Assembly (NCBI RefSeq): GCF_900182745.1
Contig: NZ_FXTY01000004.1
Span: 124,001 to 188,000, forward strand
Source of the DNA: Shimia sagamensis
Lineage (GTDB): Bacteria; Pseudomonadota; Alphaproteobacteria; Rhodobacterales; Rhodobacteraceae
DNA: 64,000 nucleotides
Direction of reading: 5' to 3'
Under the pieces are notes generated by a model. The model was given only the letters and a program-made list of their open reading frames with translations, was not told where the DNA came from and did not search any database. The translations under genes and the position numbers were made by a program. This document shows positions 55,645 to 63,827 of this stretch, piece by piece; the stretch's first letter is position 1, and every line of letters begins with the position of its first letter.

Positions 55645-56472
55645 ATGGAACAATTGCCGTCTCTGGATGATCTGAGTCTGTTTGTGGACGTGGCCCGAGA
55701 AGGCGGTTTGGCGGGGGCGGCGCGCCGGACCGGAGCCACTGTGCCGACAATCAGCCGCAAGATGACTGCCTTAGAGCGGCAAATGGGGCGCAAATTGTTT
55801 GAGCGTGGGCCGCGAGGCTATGCGTTGACCGCGGAGGGACGCGCGGTTTTGGAGCAATTACAGGATCTCAAAGATGTCCAAGCGCGGCTGATGCGCAGCC
55901 TGGGGCAACCGGATGCGGTGCGGGTAAGGGTGACTGCTGGCGCTTGGACGGCGTCTTATTTGGCGCGGCGGTTGGCGCAGGTGTGGGATAAGGACGATCC
56001 GTGGCGACTGGAGTTTGTTGAAAGCACTCGAATGCTGGATATCGCCCGTCGGGATGCGGACATCGGGATACGCAGTCGCAGGCCGGATCAGCCGTGGTTG
56101 GCGGGGCGGCGCACATCCAAAGTCGAATTTGCGGTCTATGCCGCCTCAGACGATGTGAGGGGGTTTGTTGCGCTCAGTGCGGATGGGCCGTTGACACCGT
56201 CTGTGCGCTGGGTTCGGGAGCAACATGGGGCTGAGATCATCACAACCGCCTGCGAGGAGGGCACGCTGGTGGATTTGGCAGTGGCCGGTGTCGGGCGGGT
56301 GGTGATGCCGACCTTTGTGGCTAAAGACGTACAGGGTTTGAAACAGGTTGGACCGATCATTCCTGAACTCAGCCATGATGAGTGGCTGGTGTGCCATCAT
56401 GAGGCGCGGCACGATCCACCCATTCGTGCGGCATTGGAGGCGGTGGCATCGCTATTGACGTCCAAGCCCTGA
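55645..56472 (+). CDS. LysR-family transcriptional regulator
   Basis: A 275-residue LysR protein starting at ATG 55645. The helix-turn-helix (about 6-65) reads [40 protein letters not shown] and [12 protein letters not shown]. The effector domain has [13 protein letters not shown] near the end. It lies between trpF and trpB on the same strand. TrpI-type regulators of tryptophan synthase genes are usually divergent, so a role in trpB control is only a guess. Confidence 0.86.
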   Translation: MEQLPSLDDLSLFVDVAREGGLAGAARRTGATVPTISRKMTALERQMGRKLFERGPRGYALTAEGRAVLEQLQDLKDVQARLMRSLGQPDAVRVRVTAGAWTASYLARRLAQVWDKDDPWRLEFVESTRMLDIARRDADIGIRSRRPDQPWLAGRRTSKVEFAVYAASDDVRGFVALSADGPLTPSVRWVREQHGAEIITTACEEGTLVDLAVAGVGRVVMPTFVAKDVQGLKQVGPIIPELSHDEWLVCHHEARHDPPIRAALEAVASLLTSKP

Positions 56473-56578
56473 GTGGTGGCGTACCCTCACAGGGCCAGCC
56501 ATGCAATCAAGCGCTGTTTGCGCTTGCGCGTCCCCCTTGCGGCGTTTTAGGTATCTGCGACGCAAGGGAGAGACGCAT

Positions 56579-57832
56579 ATGTCCAACGATCTTTTCAACA
56601 GCTTTATGACCGGCCCCGATGAAAATGGCCGGTTTGGCGACTTTGGCGGGCGCTTTGTCAGCGAAACGCTGATGCCGCTGATCCTTGAACTGGAAGCGGA
56701 GTATGAAAAGGCCAAGGACGATGACAGTTTCTGGGCCGAGATGGATGATTTGTGGAAACACTATGTGGGCCGTCCTAGCCCGCTGTATTATGCCTCTCGT
56801 ATGACCGAAGAGTTGGGTGGTGCGAAGATCTACCTGAAGCGGGACGAGTTGAACCACACCGGCGCGCATAAGGTGAACAACGTGTTGGGCCAGATTATTC
56901 TGGCACGCCGCATGGGTAAGACGCGGATCATTGCCGAAACCGGTGCGGGTCAGCACGGTGTGGCAACCGCAACCGTCTGTGCGAAGTTTGGCCTCAAATG
57001 TGTTGTTTACATGGGCGCGCATGATGTGCAGCGTCAGGCGCCAAACGTGTTCCGGATGCGCCTGCTGGGCGCGGAAGTGGTGCCAGTGACCTCCGGTCGT
57101 GGCACGCTCAAGGACGCGATGAATGATGCGCTGCGTGATTGGGTGACCAACGTGAACGACACGTTCTACTGCATCGGCACAGCGGCGGGTCCGCACCCCT
57201 ATCCGGCGATGGTGCGCGACTTCCAGTCGATCATCGGCAAAGAAGTACGCTGGCAGTTGGCGGAGCAGGAAGGTGAAGGCCGTCTGCCGGACACGGTGAT
57301 TGCGGCGATTGGTGGCGGTTCAAATGCGATTGGGCTGTTTTACCCGTTCCTGGATGAGAAATCGGTCAACATCATTGGTGTAGAGGCCGGTGGTCGTGGT
57401 GTGAATGCGAAGATGGAACACTGTGCCTCGCTCTCTGGCGGACGCCCGGGCGTGTTGCATGGCAACCGCACCTATCTGTTGCAGGATGACGATGGTCAAA
57501 TCCTTGAGGGCTATTCGATTTCAGCAGGTCTGGACTATCCGGGCATTGGGCCGGAGCACAGCTGGCTGAACGACATTGGTCGCGCGCAGTATGTGTCGAT
57601 CACAGACAAAGAGGCGCTGGAGGCGTTCCAGTTCTCCTGTTCGATGGAAGGTATCATTCCGGCGCTGGAACCATGCCACGCGCTGGCACATGTGATGAAG
57701 ATCGCGCCCACATTGCCAAAGGATCATATTCTGGTGATGAACATGTGTGGGCGTGGCGACAAAGATGTGCAGACCGTGGCGCGGCATCTTGGGTTTGATA
57801 TGTCCGACACCGAAGGCCGCGCGGCGGACTAA
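56579..57832 (+). CDS. trpB: Tryptophan synthase beta chain
   Basis: TrpB joins indole and serine with PLP. The 417-residue protein begins at ATG 56579 with AAGGGAG upstream. Motifs: [49 protein letters not shown] with the PLP Lys (about residue 98), [15 protein letters not shown] and [14 protein letters not shown]. trpA is not in the window. It has its own terminator. Confidence 0.97.
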   Translation: MSNDLFNSFMTGPDENGRFGDFGGRFVSETLMPLILELEAEYEKAKDDDSFWAEMDDLWKHYVGRPSPLYYASRMTEELGGAKIYLKRDELNHTGAHKVNNVLGQIILARRMGKTRIIAETGAGQHGVATATVCAKFGLKCVVYMGAHDVQRQAPNVFRMRLLGAEVVPVTSGRGTLKDAMNDALRDWVTNVNDTFYCIGTAAGPHPYPAMVRDFQSIIGKEVRWQLAEQEGEGRLPDTVIAAIGGGSNAIGLFYPFLDEKSVNIIGVEAGGRGVNAKMEHCASLSGGRPGVLHGNRTYLLQDDDGQILEGYSISAGLDYPGIGPEHSWLNDIGRAQYVSITDKEALEAFQFSCSMEGIIPALEPCHALAHVMKIAPTLPKDHILVMNMCGRGDKDVQTVARHLGFDMSDTEGRAAD

Positions 57833-57856
57833 ACCCACCTTATGGAATGATGGAAT

Positions 57857-57883
57857 AGAGCGCTCTTTGGAGCGCTCTTTTTG
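57857..57883 (+). terminator. Rho-independent terminator after trpB
   Basis: A 9-bp perfect stem (agagcgctc 57857-57865 with gagcgctct 57870-57878), a 4-base TTTG loop and a T-tract, 24 bases after the stop. Confidence 0.92.
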
Positions 57884-58025
57884 CTTTGGGCAGGGCTGCC
57901 TATACCAAAGTGTGCTGCGGTGAACTGATGCGCACAAAAAAAGGGGCAGGTTTCAAACATCATGAAAAGAGGGCCAGAAGCAATTGGATTGCGCCGCCCG
58001 CAAAGCCTTTAGGAAAGGACATCTC

Positions 58026-58235
58026 ATGGCATTTATGAACACACCCGCAGTGCAGCCTTCCATGATGAGCCGCGCCAAAAAACTGGCAGAACGGATTGTC
58101 GCCTCCATGCAGGCACAGGGATATCTGGACATTGAGTTCATACTGACCGAAGGGCAGCTGAAGATTGTGGCAAGTAAAACAGGTGGGGCGCCGCAAACTC
58201 TGTACCTGATGCTGCCAGAGAGAGCACTTCGCTAA
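58026..58235 (+). CDS. Hypothetical small protein, 69 residues
   Basis: ATG 58026 has an AGGAAAGGA ribosome-binding site. The sequence has a helix (SRAKKLAERIVASMQAQGY, about 15-33), a short strand pair (DIEFILTEGQLKIVAS) and the end LYLMLPERALR. There is no signal peptide or membrane segment. I do not recognise the family. It marks the beginning of a stretch of accessory-looking genes. Confidence 0.55.
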   Translation: MAFMNTPAVQPSMMSRAKKLAERIVASMQAQGYLDIEFILTEGQLKIVASKTGGAPQTLYLMLPERALR

Positions 58236-58752
58236 GTTTTGGGCCTGCAGAAGCACATTAATTGAAGCGCGCGTACGGGTAGCATAGTTGCGCAAGTCAG
58301 GGCGGAATTTGAGAGTGGGTAAAATGTCGGTTAGAAGGCGCCCAAGACTACAGTCAAAATCTTCGGCTGGCATAAGGCGCCTGGCAAAGGGACCGAGCTT
58401 GTCGGTTGCAATGGATACGGTGCAAGAGCCGGTTGAAGCCGAAGCCGTGTTGACCGAGTACCGCGTTAAGTTAGTTACAAAGGGTCTGTTGGGGGAGCTC
58501 TTGTTGGGACTTTCTGGTGGGTTGCCCTCCAATGCGTACGGCGCAAACCCCACAAAATCAGAGGGACACACCTTGCGTGAGCGCCGTCGATTTGTGCTGT
58601 AGAGCCCCTAAACCTAAGTTTAGAGGCCTAAACGCGCAGTGAATGAGGGGGGGATTAAACTTTGTGACAATGGCGGTCGTGTGCCCAATCAGAAAAACAG
58701 GAGGGGCAATGCCGCATGGGTTCATGTGGCCCCAACTGACAAAGGACATTTT
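58236..58752. other. 517-base region without a convincing gene
   Basis: Both strands have open frames here (for example a + frame 58324-58602 and a long minus frame), but neither has a good start, a family pattern or normal composition. Near its right end (58608-58623) is a palindrome ctaaac-ctaa-gtttag with a further cctaaac at 58627-58633, about 130 bases before the acidic protein gene; it is a candidate operator. The region may be a decayed gene or a long leader. Confidence 0.4.
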
Positions 58753-59268
58753 ATGACACGTCTGCTTTTGACCTCCACCGCTGTCGCGCTTGGCCTATCC
58801 ACCACCGCCTTTGCGGATTCCTTTAAAAACCGGGTTGAACTTTCGTTTGAGCGTGCGGGCTATTCTGATGTGACTGTTACGGTCAAGGATGGTGTCCTCA
58901 CAGTGCGCTCCAACAAGGATGGCCTGTCTATTGAAAGTCTCTACGAGGTGGCAGGTGAAGAGTTGCTGCGACATGGAGAGTATGACGGCGAGGACGATGA
59001 CGAAGACGATGATGATGAAGACGGCGATGATGATCATGATGACGACAATGACGATGATCACGACGACGATGATGATCACGACGACGATGATGATCATGAC
59101 GACGATGATGATGACGATAGCGAAGACGACGATAGCGAAGACGATGAAGGCGAGGATGACGCCAGCGATGACGACGACGCCCGTGATAACGATGATGAAG
59201 AAGATGACGATGATGAAGAAGATGATGACGATGATGGCGATGGAGACGACGAAGAAGATGACGACTAA
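58753..59268 (+). CDS. Exported PepSY-like protein with Asp/Glu/His-rich tail
   Basis: 171 residues from ATG 58753 (AAAGGA upstream). A Sec signal peptide (about 1-21, ending TAFA) is followed by a small PepSY-like half (about 22-76: RVELSFERAGYSDVTVTVKDG, LTVRSNKDGLSIESLYEV, GEELLRHGEYD), and then about 95 residues almost only Asp and Glu. In the first half of the tail His occurs at regular spacing (HDDDDDHDDDDDHDDDD). The tail is a likely Ca2+ or other metal binder, or a charged surface polymer. Paralogous to the next gene; the function is unknown. Confidence 0.7.
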   Translation: MTRLLLTSTAVALGLSTTAFADSFKNRVELSFERAGYSDVTVTVKDGVLTVRSNKDGLSIESLYEVAGEELLRHGEYDGEDDDEDDDDEDGDDDHDDDNDDDHDDDDDHDDDDDHDDDDDDDSEDDDSEDDEGEDDASDDDDARDNDDEEDDDDEEDDDDDGDGDDEEDDD

Positions 59269-59271
59269 AAC

Positions 59272-59286
59272 CAGGCCTTTGGCCTG
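59272..59286 (+). terminator. Short hairpin after the first acidic gene
   Basis: caggcc (59272-59277), TTT, ggcctg (59281-59286), just 3 bases beyond the stop. It has no T-tract and may only stabilise the mRNA end. Confidence 0.4.
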
Positions 59287-59349
59287 ATTGCGGCGTGATT
59301 GCCATAGAACTTCGTGATAGGGAATTACGAGGGACCATCACCGCAACCC

Positions 59350-59381
59350 ACCGGCGCTGGCATTGGTTGGCGCCGGTTTTT
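59350..59381 (+). terminator. Terminator-like hairpin directly before the second acidic gene
   Basis: accggcgc (59350-59357) pairs with gcgccggt (59370-59377), followed by TTTTTG. The T-tract ends 14 bases before ATG 59396. It can stop transcription from the first gene or act as an attenuator for the second, as no separate promoter can be fitted between the hairpin and the ATG. Confidence 0.65.
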
Positions 59382-59395
59382 GTTGGAATAAATGT

Positions 59396-59902
59396 ATGAA
59401 AAAATTGGTCAAAACGCTTTCCGTACTTGCTGTCGTGAGCGCATGCCTGGCAACTCCAGCTCTGGCGGATGGTCGTGTGGATGCAATCACACGCCAACTT
59501 GCCGATCAGGGTTTTGGCCAGATCAAGGTCTCTCGCACCTTCCTCGGGCGTGTGCGGGTTGAGGCGCTGCGTGAAGGGCGGGAACGGGAGATTATTTTCA
59601 ATCCCCGGACCGGGGAAATTCTGCGGGACTACTGGGATGAAGACTCACCTGGCAGCGGTGGCTGGCTGCTGGGCGGAGGCGTGCGCGAAGAAGACGACCA
59701 AGAAGATCGCGCAGGGACCCGGCGGGACAGAGAAGAAGACCGTGACGACGATGATGACGATGATGACGAAGATCGCGACGATGGCGATGACCGTGATGAA
59801 GACGACCACGGCGGTGGTGACGACGATAATGATGACGACGGTGATGACGACGACGACGGTGATGACGACGACGACGATGATGATGGTGATGACGATGACT
59901 AG
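59396..59902 (+). CDS. Exported PepSY-domain protein with acidic tail
   Basis: 168 residues with a Sec signal peptide (about 1-25, ALA before DGRV), a PepSY domain (about 26-82: VDAITRQLADQGFGQIKVSR, RVRVEALREGREREIIFNP, RTGEILRDYWDED) and a tail that is first Glu/Arg-mixed (about 98-120) and then nearly all Asp with a few Gly and His. The layout parallels the gene before it, so the pair arose by duplication. PepSY domains often inhibit peptidases or act in sensing at the cell surface. The next gene encodes a membrane-bound regulator 36 bases downstream. Confidence 0.75.
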   Translation: MKKLVKTLSVLAVVSACLATPALADGRVDAITRQLADQGFGQIKVSRTFLGRVRVEALREGREREIIFNPRTGEILRDYWDEDSPGSGGWLLGGGVREEDDQEDRAGTRRDREEDRDDDDDDDDEDRDDGDDRDEDDHGGGDDDNDDDGDDDDDGDDDDDDDDGDDDD

Positions 59903-59938
59903 AAACTGTGGTCGTGCTGTGCTTATGAGGTCGACCGC

Positions 59939-60430
59939 GTGAACCGGCCGTTTTTACTTTTTGCGCTGGTGGCCTTGCAGGGGGTCTGTGCGTTTTTCTT
60001 TGTCGCGGACATCACGCTGACAGTGGTTGGGGCGCGGTCGTCTCCGATCAGTTGGCAAACCCGAGAGCTACTGGAAATTGGCGCCTCTTTGGGGTTGTTG
60101 CTGGGTGTTGTTCTGGGCTGGCTGGCGCTGCGACGCACGCTGGCGCAGAAGGCGCAGGTGGAGGAGAGCCTGCGAGGGGTTCAGAGTGCGTTTCGGGAGC
60201 ATCTAGAGGCGACGTTTCAGGTGTGGTCTCTGACGCCGGCTGAGCGGGACGTGGCGTTATTCACCATAAAAGGTATGTCGATTCAGGAGATTGCGGCGTT
60301 GCGCAACACATCTGACGGCACCGTGAAAGCCCAAAGCAATGCAATTTACCGCAAGGCAGGGGTCAGTGGACGGACACAGCTGCTCAGCTTGTTTTTGGAG
60401 GACTTGTTGGCGGAAGACGTCGACACTTAG
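59939..60430 (+). CDS. Membrane-anchored LuxR/NarL-type regulator
   Basis: A 163-residue protein from GTG 59939 (GAGG upstream) with two membrane segments (about 5-28 and 47-66), a short linker helix and a C-terminal LuxR helix-turn-helix (about 97-160): LTPAERDVALFTIKGMSIQE, IAALRNTSDGTVKAQSNAIY and RKAGVSGRTQLLSLF. It has no receiver domain, so the signal probably comes through the membrane part, directly or through the acidic PepSY proteins encoded just ahead. The arrangement suggests a small surface-sensing regulatory unit. Confidence 0.78.
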   Translation: MNRPFLLFALVALQGVCAFFFVADITLTVVGARSSPISWQTRELLEIGASLGLLLGVVLGWLALRRTLAQKAQVEESLRGVQSAFREHLEATFQVWSLTPAERDVALFTIKGMSIQEIAALRNTSDGTVKAQSNAIYRKAGVSGRTQLLSLFLEDLLAEDVDT

Positions 60431-60451
60431 CGTGTTGATCTGAGTTGCGGG

Positions 60452-60835
60452 TCAGCTGGCTTGGGTGACATCGTGCTCTTGCAAGACGCGCAGTGGCACA
60501 ATGTCTAAAGCGCGGACATGAGTGGCGGCGAGGTTGACCTTGGGGGCGCAGCCTTCGTCATGGGCTTGCAGGAAGCGGGCGGCGCAGAGGCACCATGATT
60601 CCCCCGGTTTCAGGCCAACAAAGTTGAAGTTTGGCCGCGGTGTCGAGAGATCATTGCCAACATATTTGGAATAGGCCAGAAACTCGGCGGTCATGACGGC
60701 GCAGACGGTGTGACTGCCTTGATCCTGATCACAAGTGTTGCACGCTCCGTCGCGGAAAAATCCGGTCAGAGGGTCAGTGGAACAGGATGCGAGCGTGTCG
60801 CCCAGCACATTCACGGAGCTGTCTTTTTCTACCAT
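60452..60835 (-). CDS. DUF2237 family protein
   Basis: 127 residues from ATG 60835. The DUF2237 pattern is clear: NVLGDTLASCSTDPLTGFFRDG, ACNTCDQDQGSHTVCAVMT, FLAYSKYVGNDLSTP, SWCLCAARFLQA and APKVNLAATHVRALDIV. The six or more conserved Cys suggest a metal- or disulfide-containing small protein. The family is uncharacterised. It is convergent with the LuxR-type gene. Confidence 0.87.
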   Translation of the reverse strand: MVEKDSSVNVLGDTLASCSTDPLTGFFRDGACNTCDQDQGSHTVCAVMTAEFLAYSKYVGNDLSTPRPNFNFVGLKPGESWCLCAARFLQAHDEGCAPKVNLAATHVRALDIVPLRVLQEHDVTQAS

Positions 60836-60960
60836 GGCCCGACTTTGGCATAGGGCGATTGCCGCAAGCAACGGTGTTGGCGCCGTGATGGGCTGGAAAA
60901 ACTTAAATGGTCATACAGGTTTGGATTGACCGCTCGAGTTGCACGGTGGAGCATGGGCGC

Positions 60961-62325
60961 ATGAAACAGATTCTTGAACCCGCCCGCCAGATTGATGTGA
61001 TCCATGAAACCGAAGTGCTGGTTGTGGGCTCCGGCCCCGGCGGATTGTCAGCTGCACTTGCGGCGGCACGCGCTGGTGTGGAGGTCACGCTTGTGGAGCG
61101 GTTTGGCTGTTTTGGTGGCAGCATCACAACCGTGGGTGTCGAAGGCATGCATTGGTATCGTCATGAGCAGACCGTGGAGAGTATGGGCATTCCCAAGGAG
61201 TTTGAGGACGCCGCCAAAGAAGCAGGCGCTGCGGTGCCGGAGAGCCAATCACTGAGCTATGAGATTGACAGTGAGGGGTTCAAACTGGTTGCGGATCACA
61301 TGGTGGAGCAAGCCGGTATTCACCCGATGCTGCACCGGGCCTTTGTGGCGCCAATTATGGACGGCGATGAGATCAAAGGCATCATCACGGAGTCCAAGGC
61401 AGGGCGTGAAGCCATATTGGCCAAGGTGGTGATTGACGCCACGGGCGACGCGGATATTGCCCATCGTGCAGGTGTTTCATGCCAGATGGCCCCAAGGGAA
61501 GATCTGATGGCGGCCTCGGTGATGTTCCACCTCGCAGGCGTGGACAAAAAGGCCTTTATGGAAGGCGTGAAGGCCGATCCGCAGACCTATGCCGATTGGG
61601 GTGGCGGTGGCGAATGGAACATTGAGACCTCTGGCAAGGAGGATGAGATGTTCTCACCGTTTCTGCACAAGCCGTTTGCGCAGGCCATAAAAGCTGGATT
61701 GATCCCACCGCATCTCAATACCATCGCAGGCACTTGGGGCGCTGTGCATGACAGTGGTGAGATGACCTACATGAACCTGGTGCATCTGGCGGGTATCGAC
61801 GGGACGGATCCGGACAGTTTGACGGCGGGGGAGATTGAGGGCCGCAAGCAGGCGATGCTGGCGATTGAGGCGCTCAAACACTTCATGCCGGGGTGTGAAA
61901 ATGCGCGGCTGCGGAACTTTGGCATGAGTTTGGGTGTTCGCGATACTCGCAAGGTGGACACGGTCTACCGCATGTCGGAGCTGGATGTGCGCGAGCAGGG
62001 GCGGTTTGAGGACAGCATTGGGATTTTCCCGGAATTTATCGACGGCTACGGCATTTTGATCCTGCCCACAACGGGGCGCTATTTTGAGGTGCCATACCGC
62101 AATCTTTTGCCTCAAGGCGTGAAGAACCTGATGATCTCAGGCCGCGCCACAGCCGGGCATAAGGTGGCCCATGCGGCGACGCGTAATATGGCGTGCTGTG
62201 CCGTGATTGGGCAGGGGGCTGGCGTGGCAGCAGCGCTGAGCGTGCAGCAGGGGCGGGCGCTGGAAGCGTTGAATATCACGGATATCCAAGTGGAACTGGT
62301 CCGACAGGGTGCGCGGGTGCACTAA
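60961..62325 (+). CDS. FAD-dependent oxidoreductase
   Basis: 454 residues from ATG 60961 (GGAG nine bases upstream). N-terminal dinucleotide fold VLVVGSGPGGLSAALAAARAG (about 18-38), LVERFGCFGGSITTVGVEG (about 44-62), VVIDATGDADIAHRAG (about 157-172) and the C-terminal FEVPYRNLLPQG and ISGRATAGHKVAHAATRNM, the pattern of FAD_oxidored proteins related to those that oxidise hydroxy or unsaturated acids. The GCFGG motif is often near a non-covalent FAD. The substrate is unknown; no neighbours suggest a pathway. Confidence 0.86.
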   Translation: MKQILEPARQIDVIHETEVLVVGSGPGGLSAALAAARAGVEVTLVERFGCFGGSITTVGVEGMHWYRHEQTVESMGIPKEFEDAAKEAGAAVPESQSLSYEIDSEGFKLVADHMVEQAGIHPMLHRAFVAPIMDGDEIKGIITESKAGREAILAKVVIDATGDADIAHRAGVSCQMAPREDLMAASVMFHLAGVDKKAFMEGVKADPQTYADWGGGGEWNIETSGKEDEMFSPFLHKPFAQAIKAGLIPPHLNTIAGTWGAVHDSGEMTYMNLVHLAGIDGTDPDSLTAGEIEGRKQAMLAIEALKHFMPGCENARLRNFGMSLGVRDTRKVDTVYRMSELDVREQGRFEDSIGIFPEFIDGYGILILPTTGRYFEVPYRNLLPQGVKNLMISGRATAGHKVAHAATRNMACCAVIGQGAGVAAALSVQQGRALEALNITDIQVELVRQGARVH

Positions 62326-62393
62326 AGCGCCAAAATGCGCCAGTGTTGTATCGTTGCGGCCATAAGGGAGTAGGGCATGTGGGGAGCGGCCGT

Positions 62394-62936
62394 TTAGGCT
62401 GGTTCTTGCTCGTGGCAAATTTGTTCGGCCTCGACCGGCTCCAGCGGCAGTTGCAGAAGATTGCAATACGGCATGCTCTGTTTCTGCTGATGGTGACGAC
62501 AGGTCTTGCACACCCCAAACGCCTTGCCGCCGTTTTTTGTGAGCAAGGAAATCAACGTATTGGTTAAAGTTTGCTCCAGGGATTTCTGCTCGTCTTCGGG
62601 GAGATCTGAGAGCATCGGGTCGAGCGCGGCTGGGTGCAGCGCGGCGCGAGTGCCTTCCTGGGTGAGATCATAGGATATCGACCTCTTATCGGTTTCTGAT
62701 CTGTTTTCGGACAGATATCCCTTTCGATCCAGTGCTTTGAGTGTCTGAGACATCGTGCCTCGTGTGGTTCCGAGGTATTCGGCGACATGGGACGGCGAGC
62801 GCGAAAACCGATTGGCGCGGGAGAGATACTTCAGCGCAGAAACCTGTGCCGGGTTGAGGTCTCCATGCCACGTTTGGGACGCGTTGAGGCGGGCCAATCG
62901 AACGATGAGTTCGCGGATAAGAACGTCTTTGGTCAT
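62394..62936 (-). CDS. MarR-family regulator with C-terminal four-Cys cluster
   Basis: A 180-residue protein. The winged helix (about 25-115) reads LNPAQVSALKYLSRANRFSR, SHVAEYLGTTRGTMSQTLKA, LDRKGYLSENRSETDKRS. After a helical part the last 40 residues hold Cys143, Cys146, Cys158 and Cys174 (CxxC-x11-C-x15-CH), with His148/149 near, a pattern unlike ordinary MarR proteins and suited to an Fe-S cluster or zinc. It is divergent from an exported-protein gene across an operator-like pair of repeats. Confidence 0.86.
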   Translation of the reverse strand: MTKDVLIRELIVRLARLNASQTWHGDLNPAQVSALKYLSRANRFSRSPSHVAEYLGTTRGTMSQTLKALDRKGYLSENRSETDKRSISYDLTQEGTRAALHPAALDPMLSDLPEDEQKSLEQTLTNTLISLLTKNGGKAFGVCKTCRHHQQKQSMPYCNLLQLPLEPVEAEQICHEQEPA

Positions 62937-62946
62937 ACGCCCAGTG

Positions 62947-62990
62947 TAGCGAGTCGAAACTACACTTGCAATAATAGCGAGTCGCTACTA
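62947..62990. promoter_or_regulatory. Paired operator between the MarR gene and the exported-protein gene
   Basis: Two copies of TAGCGAGTCG (62947-62956 and 62975-62984), 28 bases apart, each continuing as a partial or full palindrome: TAGCGAGTCGaaACTA in the first, TAGCGAGTCGCTA (perfect, 62975-62987) in the second. The flank gtgtag...ctacac extends the first. The position, in the 88-base divergent gap, and the dyad symmetry are typical for MarR binding. Confidence 0.75.
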
Positions 62991-63024
62991 GATGTCGGAT
63001 CGTTGATATCCAATGGAGACCAAA

Positions 63025-63768
63025 ATGTTCAGACCTATTTTACTCAGCGCTGTTTCCGGCGTTTTCGCTTCCGCTGCACTTGCTGGAGGCAACCACGCCA
63101 CCCATCAGGCCGACGCTGTAACCTCAGAAGCCAAAGTTGGTGTCGTTGAGGCCTTTGATATCCTCGCGGCGCATGTTCATCGCTCAGGCAACACAGTGAC
63201 TTTCCACATGACCACGAATGGTATCGCTGGCGCAGATAAACCGGCCGTCAATGGGGCTGTTGGCGGGGCAGATGTCTGGTCTTATGTGTGGCCAACATCT
63301 CTTGATCCCAGCGTTGTGGGATTTGATGAAGGGGCGGGCATTCTGGCGATGGCCGCGACCAGCCATCCAGACTTTGACGACACGCCGCTGTACGATGAAA
63401 ATCTTGATGGGGACACTGGCAATGACGGCGGGGTGTGGCACAGTCACTGGGTGGTGTTAGCGCCCACAGAAGCTTGTGGAGAAGGAGCTCTTGCCGTGAA
63501 GGACATTCCCGAGGGTGCAACACCAAACCTGCCAGCAACTTGGCCAGGATTTCCGATTTTGCTGGACAGTCCTGGTTTCACGCCAGTGTTTGATGGACCC
63601 GAGATTACCGTGAACGCCGCGATTATGGGCGGTGCAGAAGGCGCGTCCTATGATGGGGTGACTGCCGCGCTTCGCGTGAATGAAAGTGTGCACGCACCGC
63701 TGCTTTGTGTGACGGATGTGTTTGACGTAGCCTCTGGTGACCTATCCTTGCCTGGACGGGTCGACTAA
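63025..63768 (+). CDS. Exported protein of unknown function, divergent from marR
   Basis: 247 residues from ATG 63025 (TGGAGA six bases upstream; an in-frame ATG 12 bases earlier is weaker). A Sec signal peptide (about 1-20, ALAGG) is followed by a beta-rich body with VGVVEAFDILAAHVHRSGNT, GGADVWSYVWPTS, TSHPDFDDTPLYDENLDGD, GVWHSHWVVLAP and two Cys (ACGEGAL, LLCVTD) that may form a disulfide. Several His and Asp could bind metal. I do not recognise a family. It is followed by a terminator. Confidence 0.75.
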   Translation: MFRPILLSAVSGVFASAALAGGNHATHQADAVTSEAKVGVVEAFDILAAHVHRSGNTVTFHMTTNGIAGADKPAVNGAVGGADVWSYVWPTSLDPSVVGFDEGAGILAMAATSHPDFDDTPLYDENLDGDTGNDGGVWHSHWVVLAPTEACGEGALAVKDIPEGATPNLPATWPGFPILLDSPGFTPVFDGPEITVNAAIMGGAEGASYDGVTAALRVNESVHAPLLCVTDVFDVASGDLSLPGRVD

Positions 63769-63772
63769 TCAA

Positions 63773-63805
63773 AAAGCCGCGCATTTCAGGGAGACGCGCG
63801 GCTTT
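63773..63805. terminator. Bidirectional terminator
   Basis: aaagccgcgc (63773-63782) pairs with gcgcggcttt (63796-63805) around a 13-base loop, between the exported-protein gene and the convergent serine hydrolase gene. A-rich and T-rich flanks support termination in both directions. Confidence 0.85.
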
Positions 63806-63827
63806 CCATTTGGGTTTTCCAGACGCC

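Noticed and set aside
57960-58571. Long minus-strand frame opposite the 69-residue gene and the following gap
   Set aside because: No ribosome-binding site, no family pattern and it crosses the better supported + strand gene at 58026.
58980-59900. GAT/GAC-rich DNA as a CRISPR-like or tandem repeat array
   Set aside because: The repeat is codon-level (Asp/Glu runs) inside two frames with signal peptides; there are no spacers or fixed repeat unit.
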